A model generated the notes under the pieces. It was not told the origin of the DNA, did not search any database, and saw only the letters and a program-made list of their open reading frames with translations. From NCBI RefSeq assembly GCF_900176205.1, contig NZ_LT859959.1:3927001-3991000 (forward strand): DNA of 64,000 nt. Direction: 5' to 3'. Every line of letters starts with the position of its first letter. The stretch's first letter is position 1. A program made the translations under genes and the position numbers. This document shows positions 9,362-17,953 of the stretch, in pieces. The stretch comes from Bradyrhizobium sp. ORS 285 (lineage in GTDB: Bacteria > Pseudomonadota > Alphaproteobacteria > Rhizobiales > Xanthobacteraceae).

Positions 9362-11266
9362 CTACTTGTTCGGCAAGTTGGGCTTGATGTGCAGCTCGCG
9401 GAGCTGCTTGACCGTCGCTTCCGACGGCGCGCCCATCAAGAGGTCCATGGCCTGCTGGTTCATCGGGAACAGCGAGATCTCGCGCAGGTTGGTGGTGCCA
9501 CAGAGCAGCATCACGATGCGGTCGACGCCGGCGGCCATGCCGCCATGCGGCGGCGCGCCGTACTGGAAGGCGCGGTACATGCCGCCGAAGCGGTCGACCA
9601 CCTCCTGCTCGCCATAGCCCGCGATCTCGAACGCCTTCACCATCGCTTCCGGCTTGTGGTTGCGGATGCCGCCGGAGGCGATCTCGTAGCCGTTGCAGAC
9701 AATATCATACTGGAATGCCCGGATGGTCAGTGGATCTTCCGCCTGAAGACCTTCCAAGCCACCTCGCGGCATTGAGAACGGGTTATGGGAGAAATCGATC
9801 TTCTTCTCTTGCTCATCGTACTCGTACATCAAGAAGTCGACGATCCACGCAAGCTCGAAGCGATCCTTATCAATAAGTCCCATTTCCTCGCCGATTTTCG
9901 TTCGAACGAGGCCGGCGAACTTATAGATGTCTTTCGGCACTCCCATCACGAAGAAAACGGCATCTCCATCGAGCAGACCATTGGATCGCAAATCCCGGTA
10001 TGGCCGAGCTACCTCGATCGGAAAATTTTCGTCCAGGAAGCTTTCCAGCATGGTCTGTTCCTCGACCGGTACGGGTAACCGGACGAATTGCCCTAATCGA
10101 CCATTAAGCTCTCGCATGAGGATTGCGGTTCTTTCTGGACCGAGATTCTTGGCAATTGGTCCTGCTCCGGCAACGTCGCCGTCCCTCCAGAAAATATAGC
10201 CTAGACCGGGCTGTCCCTCCCCCTTGGCCCAACTGTCCATGCGGTCGCAGAACGCCCGGCTACCACCCTTGGGAGCCGGAATGGCCCAAATCCGAACTTT
10301 CTCGTTGTTTGCGATCCCGCGTGCAAACAAGCCAAACCCGGAATCTCGGAAAATGTGTGTGACGTCGTGAATTAGCAGCGGATTCCGCAGGTCTGGTTTG
10401 TCTGAGCCGAAGGCGCGAATTGACGCCGAATAAGAAATCCGCGGCCACCCCTTAGTAACCGGCTTGTCCTTAGCAAACTCTTCGAACACGCCGGTGATGA
10501 CCGGCTCCATCGCCGCGAACACGTCCTCCTGCTCGACGAAGCTCATCTCGACGTCGAGCTGATAGAACTCGCCAGGCAGGCGGTCGGCGCGCGGATCCTC
10601 GTCGCGGAAGCAGGGCGCGATCTGGAAGTAGCGGTCGAAGCCGCTCATCATGAGCAGCTGCTTGTACTGCTGCGGCGCCTGCGGCAGCGCGTAGAACTTG
10701 CCGGGATGGATGCGCGACGGCACCAGGAAGTCGCGCGCGCCCTCCGGCGACGACGCGGTCAGGATCGGGGTCTGGAATTCGAAGAAGCCCTGCTCCTTCA
10801 TGCGCCGGCGCATCGAATCGATGATCGCGCCGCGGGTCATGATGTTCTGGTGCAGTCTGTCGCGGCGCAGGTCGAGGAAGCGATATTTCAGCCGGATGTC
10901 CTCGGGGTAGTCCTGCTCGCCGAACACCGGCAGCGGCAGCTCGGCCGCGGGGCCCAGCACCTCGATGTCGGCGACATAGAGCTCGACCTGGCCGGTCGGC
11001 AGCTCCGCGTTCTCGGTGCCCGCGGGCCGATGGCGCACCTTGCCTTCCATGCGCACGACCCACTCCGAGCGCAGCTTCTCGGCCAGGCCGAACGCCTTGG
11101 AGTCGGGATCGACGACGCATTGGGTGATGCCGTAATGGTCGCGCAGATCGACGAACAGCACGCCGCCATGGTCGCGGATGCGATGGCACCAGCCGGACAG
11201 CCGGACCGTCTCTCCGATGTTGCTGTCGCGGAGCGCGCCGCAGGTATGGGTCCGGTAGCGATGCAT
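9362..11266 (-). CDS. aspS: aspartyl-tRNA synthetase (Asp/Asn type), mosaic
   Basis: This class II aminoacyl-tRNA synthetase charges tRNA with aspartate. From the ATG at 11266 ([15 protein letters not shown], the usual start in relatives) it is 634 residues. It has an N-terminal OB-fold anticodon-binding domain (about 1-110), motif 2 around [11 protein letters not shown], a bacterial GAD domain, HNPFSMP, and motif 3 [13 protein letters not shown]. Bacterial AspRS is usually about 590 residues. The excess is mainly an insertion of about 40 residues at 392-431 (9973-10093). Residues about 266-509 (about 9740-10470) are encoded by DNA of much lower GC than the rest of the gene, about 54% by hand count against about 68%, with A/T-ending codons. 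Catalytic motifs look intact, so the enzyme is probably functional. With no tRNA-Asn pathway genes in view, discriminating or non-discriminating type is not decided. Confidence 0.95.
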   Translation of the reverse strand: MHRYRTHTCGALRDSNIGETVRLSGWCHRIRDHGGVLFVDLRDHYGITQCVVDPDSKAFGLAEKLRSEWVVRMEGKVRHRPAGTENAELPTGQVELYVADIEVLGPAAELPLPVFGEQDYPEDIRLKYRFLDLRRDRLHQNIMTRGAIIDSMRRRMKEQGFFEFQTPILTASSPEGARDFLVPSRIHPGKFYALPQAPQQYKQLLMMSGFDRYFQIAPCFRDEDPRADRLPGEFYQLDVEMSFVEQEDVFAAMEPVITGVFEEFAKDKPVTKGWPRISYSASIRAFGSDKPDLRNPLLIHDVTHIFRDSGFGLFARGIANNEKVRIWAIPAPKGGSRAFCDRMDSWAKGEGQPGLGYIFWRDGDVAGAGPIAKNLGPERTAILMRELNGRLGQFVRLPVPVEEQTMLESFLDENFPIEVARPYRDLRSNGLLDGDAVFFVMGVPKDIYKFAGLVRTKIGEEMGLIDKDRFELAWIVDFLMYEYDEQEKKIDFSHNPFSMPRGGLEGLQAEDPLTIRAFQYDIVCNGYEIASGGIRNHKPEAMVKAFEIAGYGEQEVVDRFGGMYRAFQYGAPPHGGMAAGVDRIVMLLCGTTNLREISLFPMNQQAMDLLMGAPSEATVKQLRELHIKPNLPNK

Positions 11267-11505
11267 GGTCGTCCTGAATGGTCGGCGTGAGGAAAAGGGA
11301 ATCGGCGCAGCCTTGAAGGCGCAGGCCGAATGCGCGCTGGGTTTAGCCGAGCCGCCCCGGCGCGGCAACCGCAGGAACGGCTTTTCCGCCCCGGAGGCCC
11401 TCATTGCAACCACCGGCGCTGCCGCCGAATTGGGCTGGCGCTGAAGCGCTCATCTGACGGCCGTTTGGGCTCGAAAACCGGCCGCCTTGCGCCTATCTTG
11501 GAGTT

Positions 11506-12981
11506 ATGACCGTGCATTTCCCCTTCCAGAACTCCTACGCCGCGCTGCCGGACAATTTCTTTGCCCGGGTGGCCCCGACCCCCGTTGCCGCGCCGCGGCT
11601 GATCAAGCTCAACCGACCGCTGGCCGAGGAGCTCGGGCTGAACCCGGCCGAGCTGGAGACGCCGGAGGGCGCGGAGATCCTGGCCGGCAAGACCGTGCCG
11701 GAGGGGGCCGAGCCGATCGCGATGGCCTATGCCGGGCACCAGTTCGGGCATTTCGTGCCGCAGCTCGGCGACGGCCGGGCGGTGCTGCTCGGCGAGGTGG
11801 TCGACCGCAACGGCGTCCGCCGCGACATCCAGCTCAAGGGCTCCGGCCCGACGCCGTTCTCGCGCCGCGGCGATGGCCGCGCGGCGCTGGGGCCGGTGCT
11901 GCGCGAATACATCGTCAGCGAGGCGATGGCGGCCTTGGGCATCCCGACGACCCGATCACTGGCGGCGGTCGTCACCGGCGAGCAGGTCTATCGCGGCACC
12001 GCCCTGCCCGGCGCGGTGCTGACGCGGGTCGCCACCAGCCACATCCGGGTCGGCACGTTCCAGTATTTCGCCGCGCGTCAGGACGTCGAGGCCGTCCGCC
12101 GGCTCGCCGACCACGTCATCAGCCGGCATTATCCGGATCTCGCCCGCACCGAGCGGCCCTATCACGCGCTGCTCGACGCGGTGATCTCCCGGCAGGCGAA
12201 GCTGATCGCCGACTGGCTGCTGGTCGGCTTCATCCACGGCGTCATGAACACCGACAACACGTCCGTCTCGGGCGAGACCATCGATTACGGCCCCTGCGCC
12301 TTCATGGATGCCTATGATCCCAAGCAGGTGTTCTCCTCGATCGATGAGTTCGGCCGCTACGCCTTCGCCAACCAGCCGCGCATCGCGATGTGGAACCTGA
12401 CCCGGCTGGCCGAATGCCTGCTGCCCCTGTTCGACCCCGACAAGGACCAGGCGATCAAGCAGGCCGAAGCCGCGCTCGACGGCTTTGCCGCCCAGTTCAC
12501 CGAGGCGCACCAGGCCGGCCTGCGCCGCAAGCTCGGGCTATCAACGCAAACGGAGGGCGACCAGCCTCTGGCGCAGGCGCTGTTCGACACCATGGCCGCG
12601 GCCAAGGCCGATTTCACTCTGACCTTCCGCCGGCTCAGCGACGCCGCCGGCAGCGGCGATCTCAGCGCGGTCCGCGCTTTGTTCGAGGATCCCACCGGCT
12701 TCGACGAATGGGCGGCGCGCTGGCAGCAGCGCCTGGCCCAGGAACCGCAGACGCCGGCCGAGCGGCGCGAGGCCATGCGCAAGGTCAATCCGGCCTTCAT
12801 CCCGCGCAACCACCGCATCGAGGCGGTCATCACGGCAGCCGTGGAGAACGACGACTACAAGCCGTTCGAAGAGCTGCATGCGGTGCTGGCAAGGCCCTAT
12901 GAGGACCAGCCGGAGCGGGCTGATTATGCCGAGCCGCCGCAGCCTGAGGAGCGCGTGCTGCAGACCTTCTGCGGCACCTGA
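11506..12981 (+). CDS. selO: SelO family protein adenylyltransferase (YdiU)
   Basis: A 491-residue pseudokinase-fold protein of the SelO/YdiU (UPF0061) family, which transfers AMP from ATP to Ser/Thr/Tyr residues of target proteins. Signature stretches are [86 protein letters not shown] and [12 protein letters not shown]. The length is normal for the family. It starts at an ATG preceded by CTTGGAGTT. It is divergent from aspS, separated by about 240 bp. Bacterial SelO homologues lack the selenocysteine of animal SelO; the C-terminus here, ending FCGT, carries a Cys at the place typical of the bacterial CSGT-type tail. Confidence 0.93.
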   Translation: MTVHFPFQNSYAALPDNFFARVAPTPVAAPRLIKLNRPLAEELGLNPAELETPEGAEILAGKTVPEGAEPIAMAYAGHQFGHFVPQLGDGRAVLLGEVVDRNGVRRDIQLKGSGPTPFSRRGDGRAALGPVLREYIVSEAMAALGIPTTRSLAAVVTGEQVYRGTALPGAVLTRVATSHIRVGTFQYFAARQDVEAVRRLADHVISRHYPDLARTERPYHALLDAVISRQAKLIADWLLVGFIHGVMNTDNTSVSGETIDYGPCAFMDAYDPKQVFSSIDEFGRYAFANQPRIAMWNLTRLAECLLPLFDPDKDQAIKQAEAALDGFAAQFTEAHQAGLRRKLGLSTQTEGDQPLAQALFDTMAAAKADFTLTFRRLSDAAGSGDLSAVRALFEDPTGFDEWAARWQQRLAQEPQTPAERREAMRKVNPAFIPRNHRIEAVITAAVENDDYKPFEELHAVLARPYEDQPERADYAEPPQPEERVLQTFCGT

Positions 12982-13089
12982 CACGCAGTCTTAACTTCGC
13001 GTCCACCATCGCCTCGACCGCGCCGGGGTCCTTAAGAAACGATCAACGCAGCCCCGACAAGTTGAAGCAACAACTCGGAGGTCTGAGAC

Positions 13090-13200
13090 GTGGACGCGCT
13101 GGTGTTCGAATTCATGGGTCTGGCGATGATCGCGCTGTGCCTGATCGTGCTGGCGGTGCCGTCCGGACGGCGCCCGTCCGGCCGCGTCCGGCATCACTGA
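13090..13200 (+). CDS. 36-residue single-pass membrane protein
   Basis: A very short gene starting at GTG 13090, with a near-perfect ribosome binding site GGAGG (13077-13081) eight bases upstream. It encodes one hydrophobic helix (FMGLAMIALCLIVLAV) followed by a basic tail (PSGRRPSGRVRHH). The strong Shine-Dalgarno and clean N-out/C-in positive-inside pattern support a real micro-protein. No function can be assigned. It lies between selO and rnd. Confidence 0.6.
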   Translation: MDALVFEFMGLAMIALCLIVLAVPSGRRPSGRVRHH

Positions 13201-13378
13201 GGGCTCTACGGGACCGCCCGGCATCAACCATAGAGCGATCAGCTGACATTGCGGCGCTTGCGTTCCGGCCCGATAAGGCCGACAAGCGGAGATGAATTTC
13301 GTCTCGTACCCTTTGCCGACACCCTTGACTTGTCAGCGTTTTCGGACGACGGCGTAAGAGCCTCGTCATGGATCGTTC

Positions 13379-14527
13379 ATGGACTTGATCACCACCACCG
13401 CGGACCTCGCAGCCGCCTGCGCCCGCCTCGCCCAGCACCCGGTCATCACCGTCGATACCGAGTTCCTGCGGGAAACCACCTACTACCCCCTGCTCTGCGT
13501 CGTGCAGCTGGCCAGCGCGGATGAGGCCGTGGTGATCGACGCGCTCGCGGAAGGGATCGATCTCAAATCCTTCTTCGAGCTGATGGCCAATGAGAAGGTC
13601 CTGAAGGTCTTCCACGCCGCCCGCCAGGACATCGAGATCATCTGGCACCGCGCCGGCATCGTCCCGCACCCGATCTTCGACACCCAGGTCGCCGCGATGG
13701 TGCTGGGGTACGGCGATAGCATCGCCTACGACCAGCTGGTGGAGCGCATCACCGGCCACCGCCCCGACAAGACTCACCGCTTCACCGACTGGTCGCGCCG
13801 CCCGCTCACCAAGGAGCAGGCCCACTACGCCGAGGCCGACGTCACCCATCTGCGCGACGTGTTCGCAGCCCTGGACGCCGACCTGAAGAAGCGCGGCCGC
13901 AGCGACTGGGTCAGCGAGGAGATGGAGATCCTGACCTCGCCCAAGACCTACGACTTCCATCCCGAACGCGCCTGGGAACGGCTGAAGACCCGTGTCCGCA
14001 AGCCGAAGGAGCTGGCGGTGCTGATCGAGGTCGCCGCCTGGCGCGAGCAGGAGGCGCAGAGCCGCGACGTGCCGCGCAGCCGCGTGATGAAGGACGACGC
14101 GGTCGGCGACATCGCCACACACGCGCCGACCTCGATCGAGAAGCTCGGCAACCTGCGCTCGCTGCCCAAGGGCTTCGAACGCTCCAAATGGGGGTCCGAC
14201 ATCGTCGCCGCCGTGCAGCGCGGGCTGGCCCGTGACCTCGCCGCCCTGCCGAAGCTGGAGAAGCCGCGCAACAACTCCAACGGCGCTGCGATCGTCGAAC
14301 TGCTCAAGGTCCTGCTGCGCATGACGTCGGAACGGCATGCGGTGGCCAGCAAGGTCATCGCCACCGTCGACGATCTCGAGCAGATCGCCGCCGACGACCA
14401 TGCCGACGTCGCTGCACTGCAGGGCTGGCGCCGTGAGCTGTTCGGCGAGGCCGCGCTGGCGCTGAAGCACGGCAAGCTCGCGCTGGCCATCGACAAGGGC
14501 CGCGTGATCCGCGTCGACAGGACCTGA
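13379..14527 (+). CDS. rnd: ribonuclease D
   Basis: A 382-residue 3'-5' exoribonuclease of the DEDDy superfamily, involved in tRNA 3'-end processing. Exo I is VDTEFLRE (about residues 24-31), Exo II is [10 protein letters not shown], and Exo III carries [10 protein letters not shown]. An HRDC-type helical domain follows (from about 200: [17 protein letters not shown], then [10 protein letters not shown]), as in bacterial RNase D. Size is normal. In Bradyrhizobium-type chromosomes rnd lies near aspS and the ppk/ppx cluster, as here. A 178-bp gap separates it from the preceding micro-gene. Confidence 0.93.
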   Translation: MDLITTTADLAAACARLAQHPVITVDTEFLRETTYYPLLCVVQLASADEAVVIDALAEGIDLKSFFELMANEKVLKVFHAARQDIEIIWHRAGIVPHPIFDTQVAAMVLGYGDSIAYDQLVERITGHRPDKTHRFTDWSRRPLTKEQAHYAEADVTHLRDVFAALDADLKKRGRSDWVSEEMEILTSPKTYDFHPERAWERLKTRVRKPKELAVLIEVAAWREQEAQSRDVPRSRVMKDDAVGDIATHAPTSIEKLGNLRSLPKGFERSKWGSDIVAAVQRGLARDLAALPKLEKPRNNSNGAAIVELLKVLLRMTSERHAVASKVIATVDDLEQIAADDHADVAALQGWRRELFGEAALALKHGKLALAIDKGRVIRVDRT

Positions 14528-14625
14528 CGGACTGCTGGCCCTCACGACACTACGATCGGTTGCCGCTCAGGGAATTTACCCAGGTGATTGCGGAGCGCCG
14601 CATGCGCGGCGATTCTGCCACACTT

Positions 14626-14793
14626 TCACTCTGAATCGGCCGAGCCCCTCAACTCCGCCTCGATTGTCTGGGACACCTCGACCAGGGCCAAGGAAAGGAT
14701 GTAGGCGCTCGTCGGCAGGTTGAGCTGGCGCGCCCTCGCGATGGCCGCCTGGAGGCTGCTCGCCAACTCTTTGAGCTCTTCCTCTCGGGTCAT
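14626..14793 (-). CDS. 55-residue conserved-looking hypothetical protein
   Basis: A small soluble helical protein from the ATG at 14793 (MTREEELKELASSLQ) with an amphipathic central helix (AAIARARQLNLPTSAYILSLALVEVSQTIEAEL). The longer open frame upstream is Arg/His-rich and lacks coding character, so I reject it. Its start is only 41 bp from the start of the divergent gene at 14835. The even hydrophobic spacing suggests a coiled-coil or dimerising helix. Function unknown. Confidence 0.6.
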   Translation of the reverse strand: MTREEELKELASSLQAAIARARQLNLPTSAYILSLALVEVSQTIEAELRGSADSE

Positions 14794-14834
14794 GTCGTGG
14801 TCTCGATCGTGATGTCGGTGCTGGAGCTGCCCGT

Positions 14835-15011
14835 GTGAGCAAAGACGATTGCGAGCCGCCGGAACAGAAGCTGCTGCGGCTGCTGAGCGAAAATCCTGTT
14901 GATTTGCACGTCGTCGAGGCGTTGCGTCTGGTCGTTGCATTCAACAAGATCACCAACCCATCGGATCGGCGCATGGTGATCGAACTAGCGGAGCGGCTCG
15001 CAGGCTGCTGA
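14835..15011 (+). CDS. 58-residue hypothetical protein
   Basis: It starts at GTG 14835 with GGAG at 14823-14826, eight bases upstream, and ends TGA at 15011. The product (VSKDDCEPPEQKLLRLLSE, then DLHVVEALRLVVAF and NPSDRRMVIELAERLA) is a compact helical polypeptide with good hydrophobic periodicity. It is divergent from the 55-residue gene with a 41-bp gap, so the two share a promoter region. Function unknown. The coding call rests on the ribosome binding site and residue pattern. Confidence 0.55.
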   Translation: MSKDDCEPPEQKLLRLLSENPVDLHVVEALRLVVAFNKITNPSDRRMVIELAERLAGC

Positions 15012-15021
15012 CGGCGCCGTC

Positions 15022-15600
15022 TCACACCGCGAGACGGCCGCTCGCCCCGATCAGTTCAGCGCTGTCGATGATGCCCGCGAAATTGCCGATCACCCGGGTC
15101 ACGACCAGCTTGTAGGCGACGACGTCACCGTCACAGGCCTTGCGGCAGGCCACCGCATCCCCGATCACCTGGTAGCGGTGGCTGCGATGGAAACCGTCCA
15201 CCACCGTCGAGAGGATCGTCTCGTCCAGCGAGAAGCCGAGCATCACGCAACGGATGCTGCGCATGTTCGACATGTAGTCGGCGAACCGCGCCGAGCTGTA
15301 GGCCGATGGCAGCGGATGCTCGAACGTGAGTTCGCCCGGCTTCGGCTTGAAGTCATCGAGCCAGTTCGTGAGGTTGGAGGCCGGGTTGAACCAGGCCGCC
15401 CGAGCAATCCGCTTGAGGTGGACCACCGGCCAGAGATGATCGCGCCAGAGCTCGATCAACTGCCGGCACCGGGTCATGACCACCTCGCCGTCCGCGATCA
15501 GGTGCTTGCGTCCTTCAGCGAGATATTCGCACTGCAGATCGGCGCACACCAGAACCGGCGGGTCGGTGTCGGTCGCGCCGAACGGATCGCGGCTCTGCAT
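15022..15600 (-). CDS. isochorismatase-fold hydrolase-like protein lacking the usual catalytic cysteine
   Basis: A 192-residue protein with the cysteine-hydrolase/isochorismatase fold. An early strand with Asp (VLVCADLQCEY, about residues 16-26) is followed by PVVHLKRI (conserved Lys position) and a late segment CVMLGFSLDETILSTVVDGFHRSHRYQVIGDAV. In nicotinamidases and N-carbamoyl hydrolases the last segment carries the nucleophile in a G-x3-D-x-C pattern; here the aligned residue appears to be Thr (GFSLDETI). Isochorismatases proper also lack this Cys, so the protein may act as an ether hydrolase or may be non-catalytic. It is the third gene of a coupled set: its ATG overlaps the stop of the preceding gene as ATGA. 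Confidence 0.7.
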   Translation of the reverse strand: MQSRDPFGATDTDPPVLVCADLQCEYLAEGRKHLIADGEVVMTRCRQLIELWRDHLWPVVHLKRIARAAWFNPASNLTNWLDDFKPKPGELTFEHPLPSAYSSARFADYMSNMRSIRCVMLGFSLDETILSTVVDGFHRSHRYQVIGDAVACRKACDGDVVAYKLVVTRVIGNFAGIIDSAELIGASGRLAV

Positions 15601-16223
15601 CAGGGTCTCGCTGCAGCAAATTCACGCAAGGGCGAGGACGCCGGACGCCCTGCGGAGAGATCGAGCACGCCCGGCCGATCCCAATCGCCCTCGGGACGAA
15701 TGATCATGTAGGGATCGCTGTCGAGCGTGATCGCATCGGAGCACGGCTCGAGATCCAGCACCATCTCCGTGTAGGAGAAATCTGAGAAGGTCAGCTTCCG
15801 ATTATGGCCGAGCGGCTTGGCGCCGAAATGAGCCCAGAAGTCGACCAGGCGATCCTGCGCATGGCCATAGGCCTTCTTGAAGCCCTTGCGCCGGCAATAA
15901 TCCAGCGCCTCGCGGACGAGCTTGAACGACAGCCGCGAGCGCCGATATTGATGGCGCACGGCGAGCCGTTCGACCTTGGCGAACTCGCCGAAGAAGCGCA
16001 CACGCACGCATCCGGCCGGCTCGTTGCCGACGAAGCCGAGGAAATGCGCGGCGACGAGATCGTTGCCGTCGAACTCCTCCTCCATCGGACAATCCTGCTC
16101 GGCGAGATAGACCGCCGACCGGATCGCGGTGACGAGCATCAGATCGTTCGGATCGCGCGCGATGCGCACCGTGATCGCACGTGGATTCGATTTCGTCGTC
16201 TTGACCGAACTAATGCCGTGCAT
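15600..16223 (-). CDS. GNAT family acyltransferase
   Basis: A 207-residue protein whose centre (about residues 45-145) has the GNAT layout: HFLGFVGNEPAGCVRVRFF (beta 2-3), KVERLAVRHQYRRSRLSFKLVREAL (beta 4, acyl-CoA pyrophosphate loop in variant form, helix 3) and AYGHAQDRLVDFWAHFGAKPLG (C-terminal part). A tail of about 40 residues follows the fold. It overlaps the upstream gene by 14 bases and the downstream gene by an ATGA, so the three genes are translationally coupled. Acceptor and acyl donor are unknown. Confidence 0.75.
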   Translation of the reverse strand: MHGISSVKTTKSNPRAITVRIARDPNDLMLVTAIRSAVYLAEQDCPMEEEFDGNDLVAAHFLGFVGNEPAGCVRVRFFGEFAKVERLAVRHQYRRSRLSFKLVREALDYCRRKGFKKAYGHAQDRLVDFWAHFGAKPLGHNRKLTFSDFSYTEMVLDLEPCSDAITLDSDPYMIIRPEGDWDRPGVLDLSAGRPASSPLREFAAARP

Positions 16224-16851
16224 CCGCCAGACTCCCTTTCACGAACTGCGTGGTCGATTGAAGCGAAGGCGCCAGCACCTCCGGCAGACGGTTCCAGGGG
16301 CGTTGGTACCACCAGAGATCCGGCTGAAAACTCGCAAGCGGCGCGAAGCCGAGCGCACCGAGGAACGCCCGTCCTTCCGCGCTCGATGGCTGCGCATAGT
16401 AATCAGCCGCGCGATATCGCGGCGCGCGCATCGCATGGGCGACGTTGCCGAGCCCGACGGCGCCGCGTCCCCGCGCCACCAGCGCCCAGACATAGATCGC
16501 TGCAGCGTCTTCGTCGGGTCGCGCCAGATATTGGCGCGGCGGTTCGTTCAAATTGAACTCATCCAGCAGCAGCGCGTCGAGGCCGGCGCAATTCAGATAG
16601 AGAAAGGCAATGCCGCCGAGCAGCCGCTTGCCGCGGCAGAGCGCGAAGATCGACTCCGGGTCGTGCCGCAAGAACTCCGCGAGCTCACGCTCGGACGCGC
16701 GCACCCCCGGAATTTCCCGCCGCGCCAGTGCGGCGAGCTCGCCCAGCAGATCGGGCGTGACCGGATGTGCTGCGATCATTTCTGTTAGCGGCAATGCGTC
16801 CAGCTGATGTCTCGCTGTGAATTCTGTGCTTCCGCGCTGCAGGATCTGCAT
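16210..16851 (-). CDS. GNAT-like protein, first gene of the coupled cassette
   Basis: A 213-residue protein with a divergent GNAT-like core: SIFALCRGKRLLGGIAFLYLN (beta 2-3 hairpin), AAAIYVWALVARGRGAVGL (beta 4 and a degenerate CoA loop) and SSAEGRAFLGALGFAPL near the C-terminus. The pattern is weaker than in the next gene. It starts at ATG 16851, 21 bp from the 14-bp palindrome. It is the promoter-proximal gene of the three-gene set and divergent from the LysR regulator gene. Substrate unknown. Confidence 0.6.
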   Translation of the reverse strand: MQILQRGSTEFTARHQLDALPLTEMIAAHPVTPDLLGELAALARREIPGVRASERELAEFLRHDPESIFALCRGKRLLGGIAFLYLNCAGLDALLLDEFNLNEPPRQYLARPDEDAAAIYVWALVARGRGAVGLGNVAHAMRAPRYRAADYYAQPSSAEGRAFLGALGFAPLASFQPDLWWYQRPWNRLPEVLAPSLQSTTQFVKGSLADARH

Positions 16852-16871
16852 CTATGTTTCCAGCTTGGCTT

Positions 16872-16885
16872 TGATGACGTCATCA
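16872..16885. promoter_or_regulatory. 14-bp perfect palindrome between LysR and GNAT genes
   Basis: The sequence TGATGACGTCATCA is its own complement. It lies in the 55-bp gap between the divergent starts (16851 and 16907), where a LysR-type regulator normally binds to control itself and its target operon. It is not a textbook T-N11-A box, but symmetry and position make it a likely operator. Confidence 0.5.
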
Positions 16886-16906
16886 TACTTGTCGGGGCTG
16901 GAGTGT

Positions 16907-17950
16907 ATGCGGCAACATTTGCATCGGGGTGCTGCATCCACGCAGCGCGGGAAATCTGACGAAACGCTTAATGCGTCCTGGGAAGATTTAAGAGCATTTC
17001 TACTATGTACCCGGCACCGGAGTTTCAGGAACGCGGCGGAGGTTCTCGGCCTCACCGGAACCACATTGATGCGTAAGATCGATCGGCTGGAGGACGAGCT
17101 CGGCTTCAAGCTCTTCATTCGTGATCAATCGGGCCTGTCGCTCAGTGACGAAGGTCGATCGCTGCTGTTCGACGTCGAACAGATGGAACGGCTGAGCTTC
17201 AACATCTTCCGGCGCGCCTCGCTTTCGACCGATACGCAAGGCTCGGTGCGTGTCGCCGTGACGGAGGGGCCGGGCAATTTCTGGATCCTGCCGCGACTGA
17301 TCGATTTCCAGAAGACCTATCGCAGGATCACCGTCGATCTGAGCTGCGCGATGCAGCAGGCCGACGTCTCGCGCCTGGAGGCGGACATCTCGATCCAGTT
17401 CGAACGGCCGACCAACCCCGACGTGATCGTCGCAAAGCTCGGGCGGCTGCACATCTACGGCTTCGTGTCCGAGGCCTATCGCGAGGCGCATGGCCTGCCG
17501 ACATCGCTGGCCGATCTGAAGAACCATCGGATCGTCAAGCAGCACGGCGTGCAGCTCGACGAGACGGGCTATGCGCGCATCCTCGGACTGGAGTCGCTGG
17601 AAGGCATCGTCGGCATCTCCACCAATTCAAGCGTGGCCGTGCTCTACGCCGTCGAGCGCGGCGCCGGCATCGGCTTTCTGCCGACATCGGCCATCGCCCT
17701 CGGCGCGCCGCTGGTTCCCGTCGATCTCGGCATCAACTACCACATGGATCTGTGGCTCACCTATCACAAGGAGTTCCGCACGTCCGATCGGCACAAGGTG
17801 GTGATCGACTGGTTGAAACGCATCTTCGATCCGAAGGTGCACGCCTGCTTCCGGGACGAGTTCATCCATCCCACCGATCTCGTGCCGCTGATGGCCGAGG
17901 CGCGCGAGGTCGTCGGCTTCAATGGCTACGTGGCGCCGAAGCCGGTCTGA
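16907..17950 (+). CDS. LysR-type transcriptional regulator
   Basis: From the ATG at 16907 this is a 347-residue LysR-type regulator. A winged-helix DNA-binding domain (LRAFLLCTRHRSFRNAAEVLGLTGTTLMRKIDRLEDELGFKLF) is followed by a linker helix and a periplasmic-binding-like effector domain (VAVTEGPGNFWILPRLIDF, then ISTNSSVAVLYAVERGAGIGFLP). About 40 residues after the usual end (HACFRDEFIHPTDLVPLM onward) are longer than in most LysR proteins. An upstream ATG at 16817 would overlap the divergent gene and adds residues without family character, so I reject it. Its position suggests it controls the coupled GNAT/isochorismatase-fold operon; the effector is unknown. Confidence 0.88.
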   Translation: MRQHLHRGAASTQRGKSDETLNASWEDLRAFLLCTRHRSFRNAAEVLGLTGTTLMRKIDRLEDELGFKLFIRDQSGLSLSDEGRSLLFDVEQMERLSFNIFRRASLSTDTQGSVRVAVTEGPGNFWILPRLIDFQKTYRRITVDLSCAMQQADVSRLEADISIQFERPTNPDVIVAKLGRLHIYGFVSEAYREAHGLPTSLADLKNHRIVKQHGVQLDETGYARILGLESLEGIVGISTNSSVAVLYAVERGAGIGFLPTSAIALGAPLVPVDLGINYHMDLWLTYHKEFRTSDRHKVVIDWLKRIFDPKVHACFRDEFIHPTDLVPLMAEAREVVGFNGYVAPKPV

Positions 17951-17953
17951 CCG

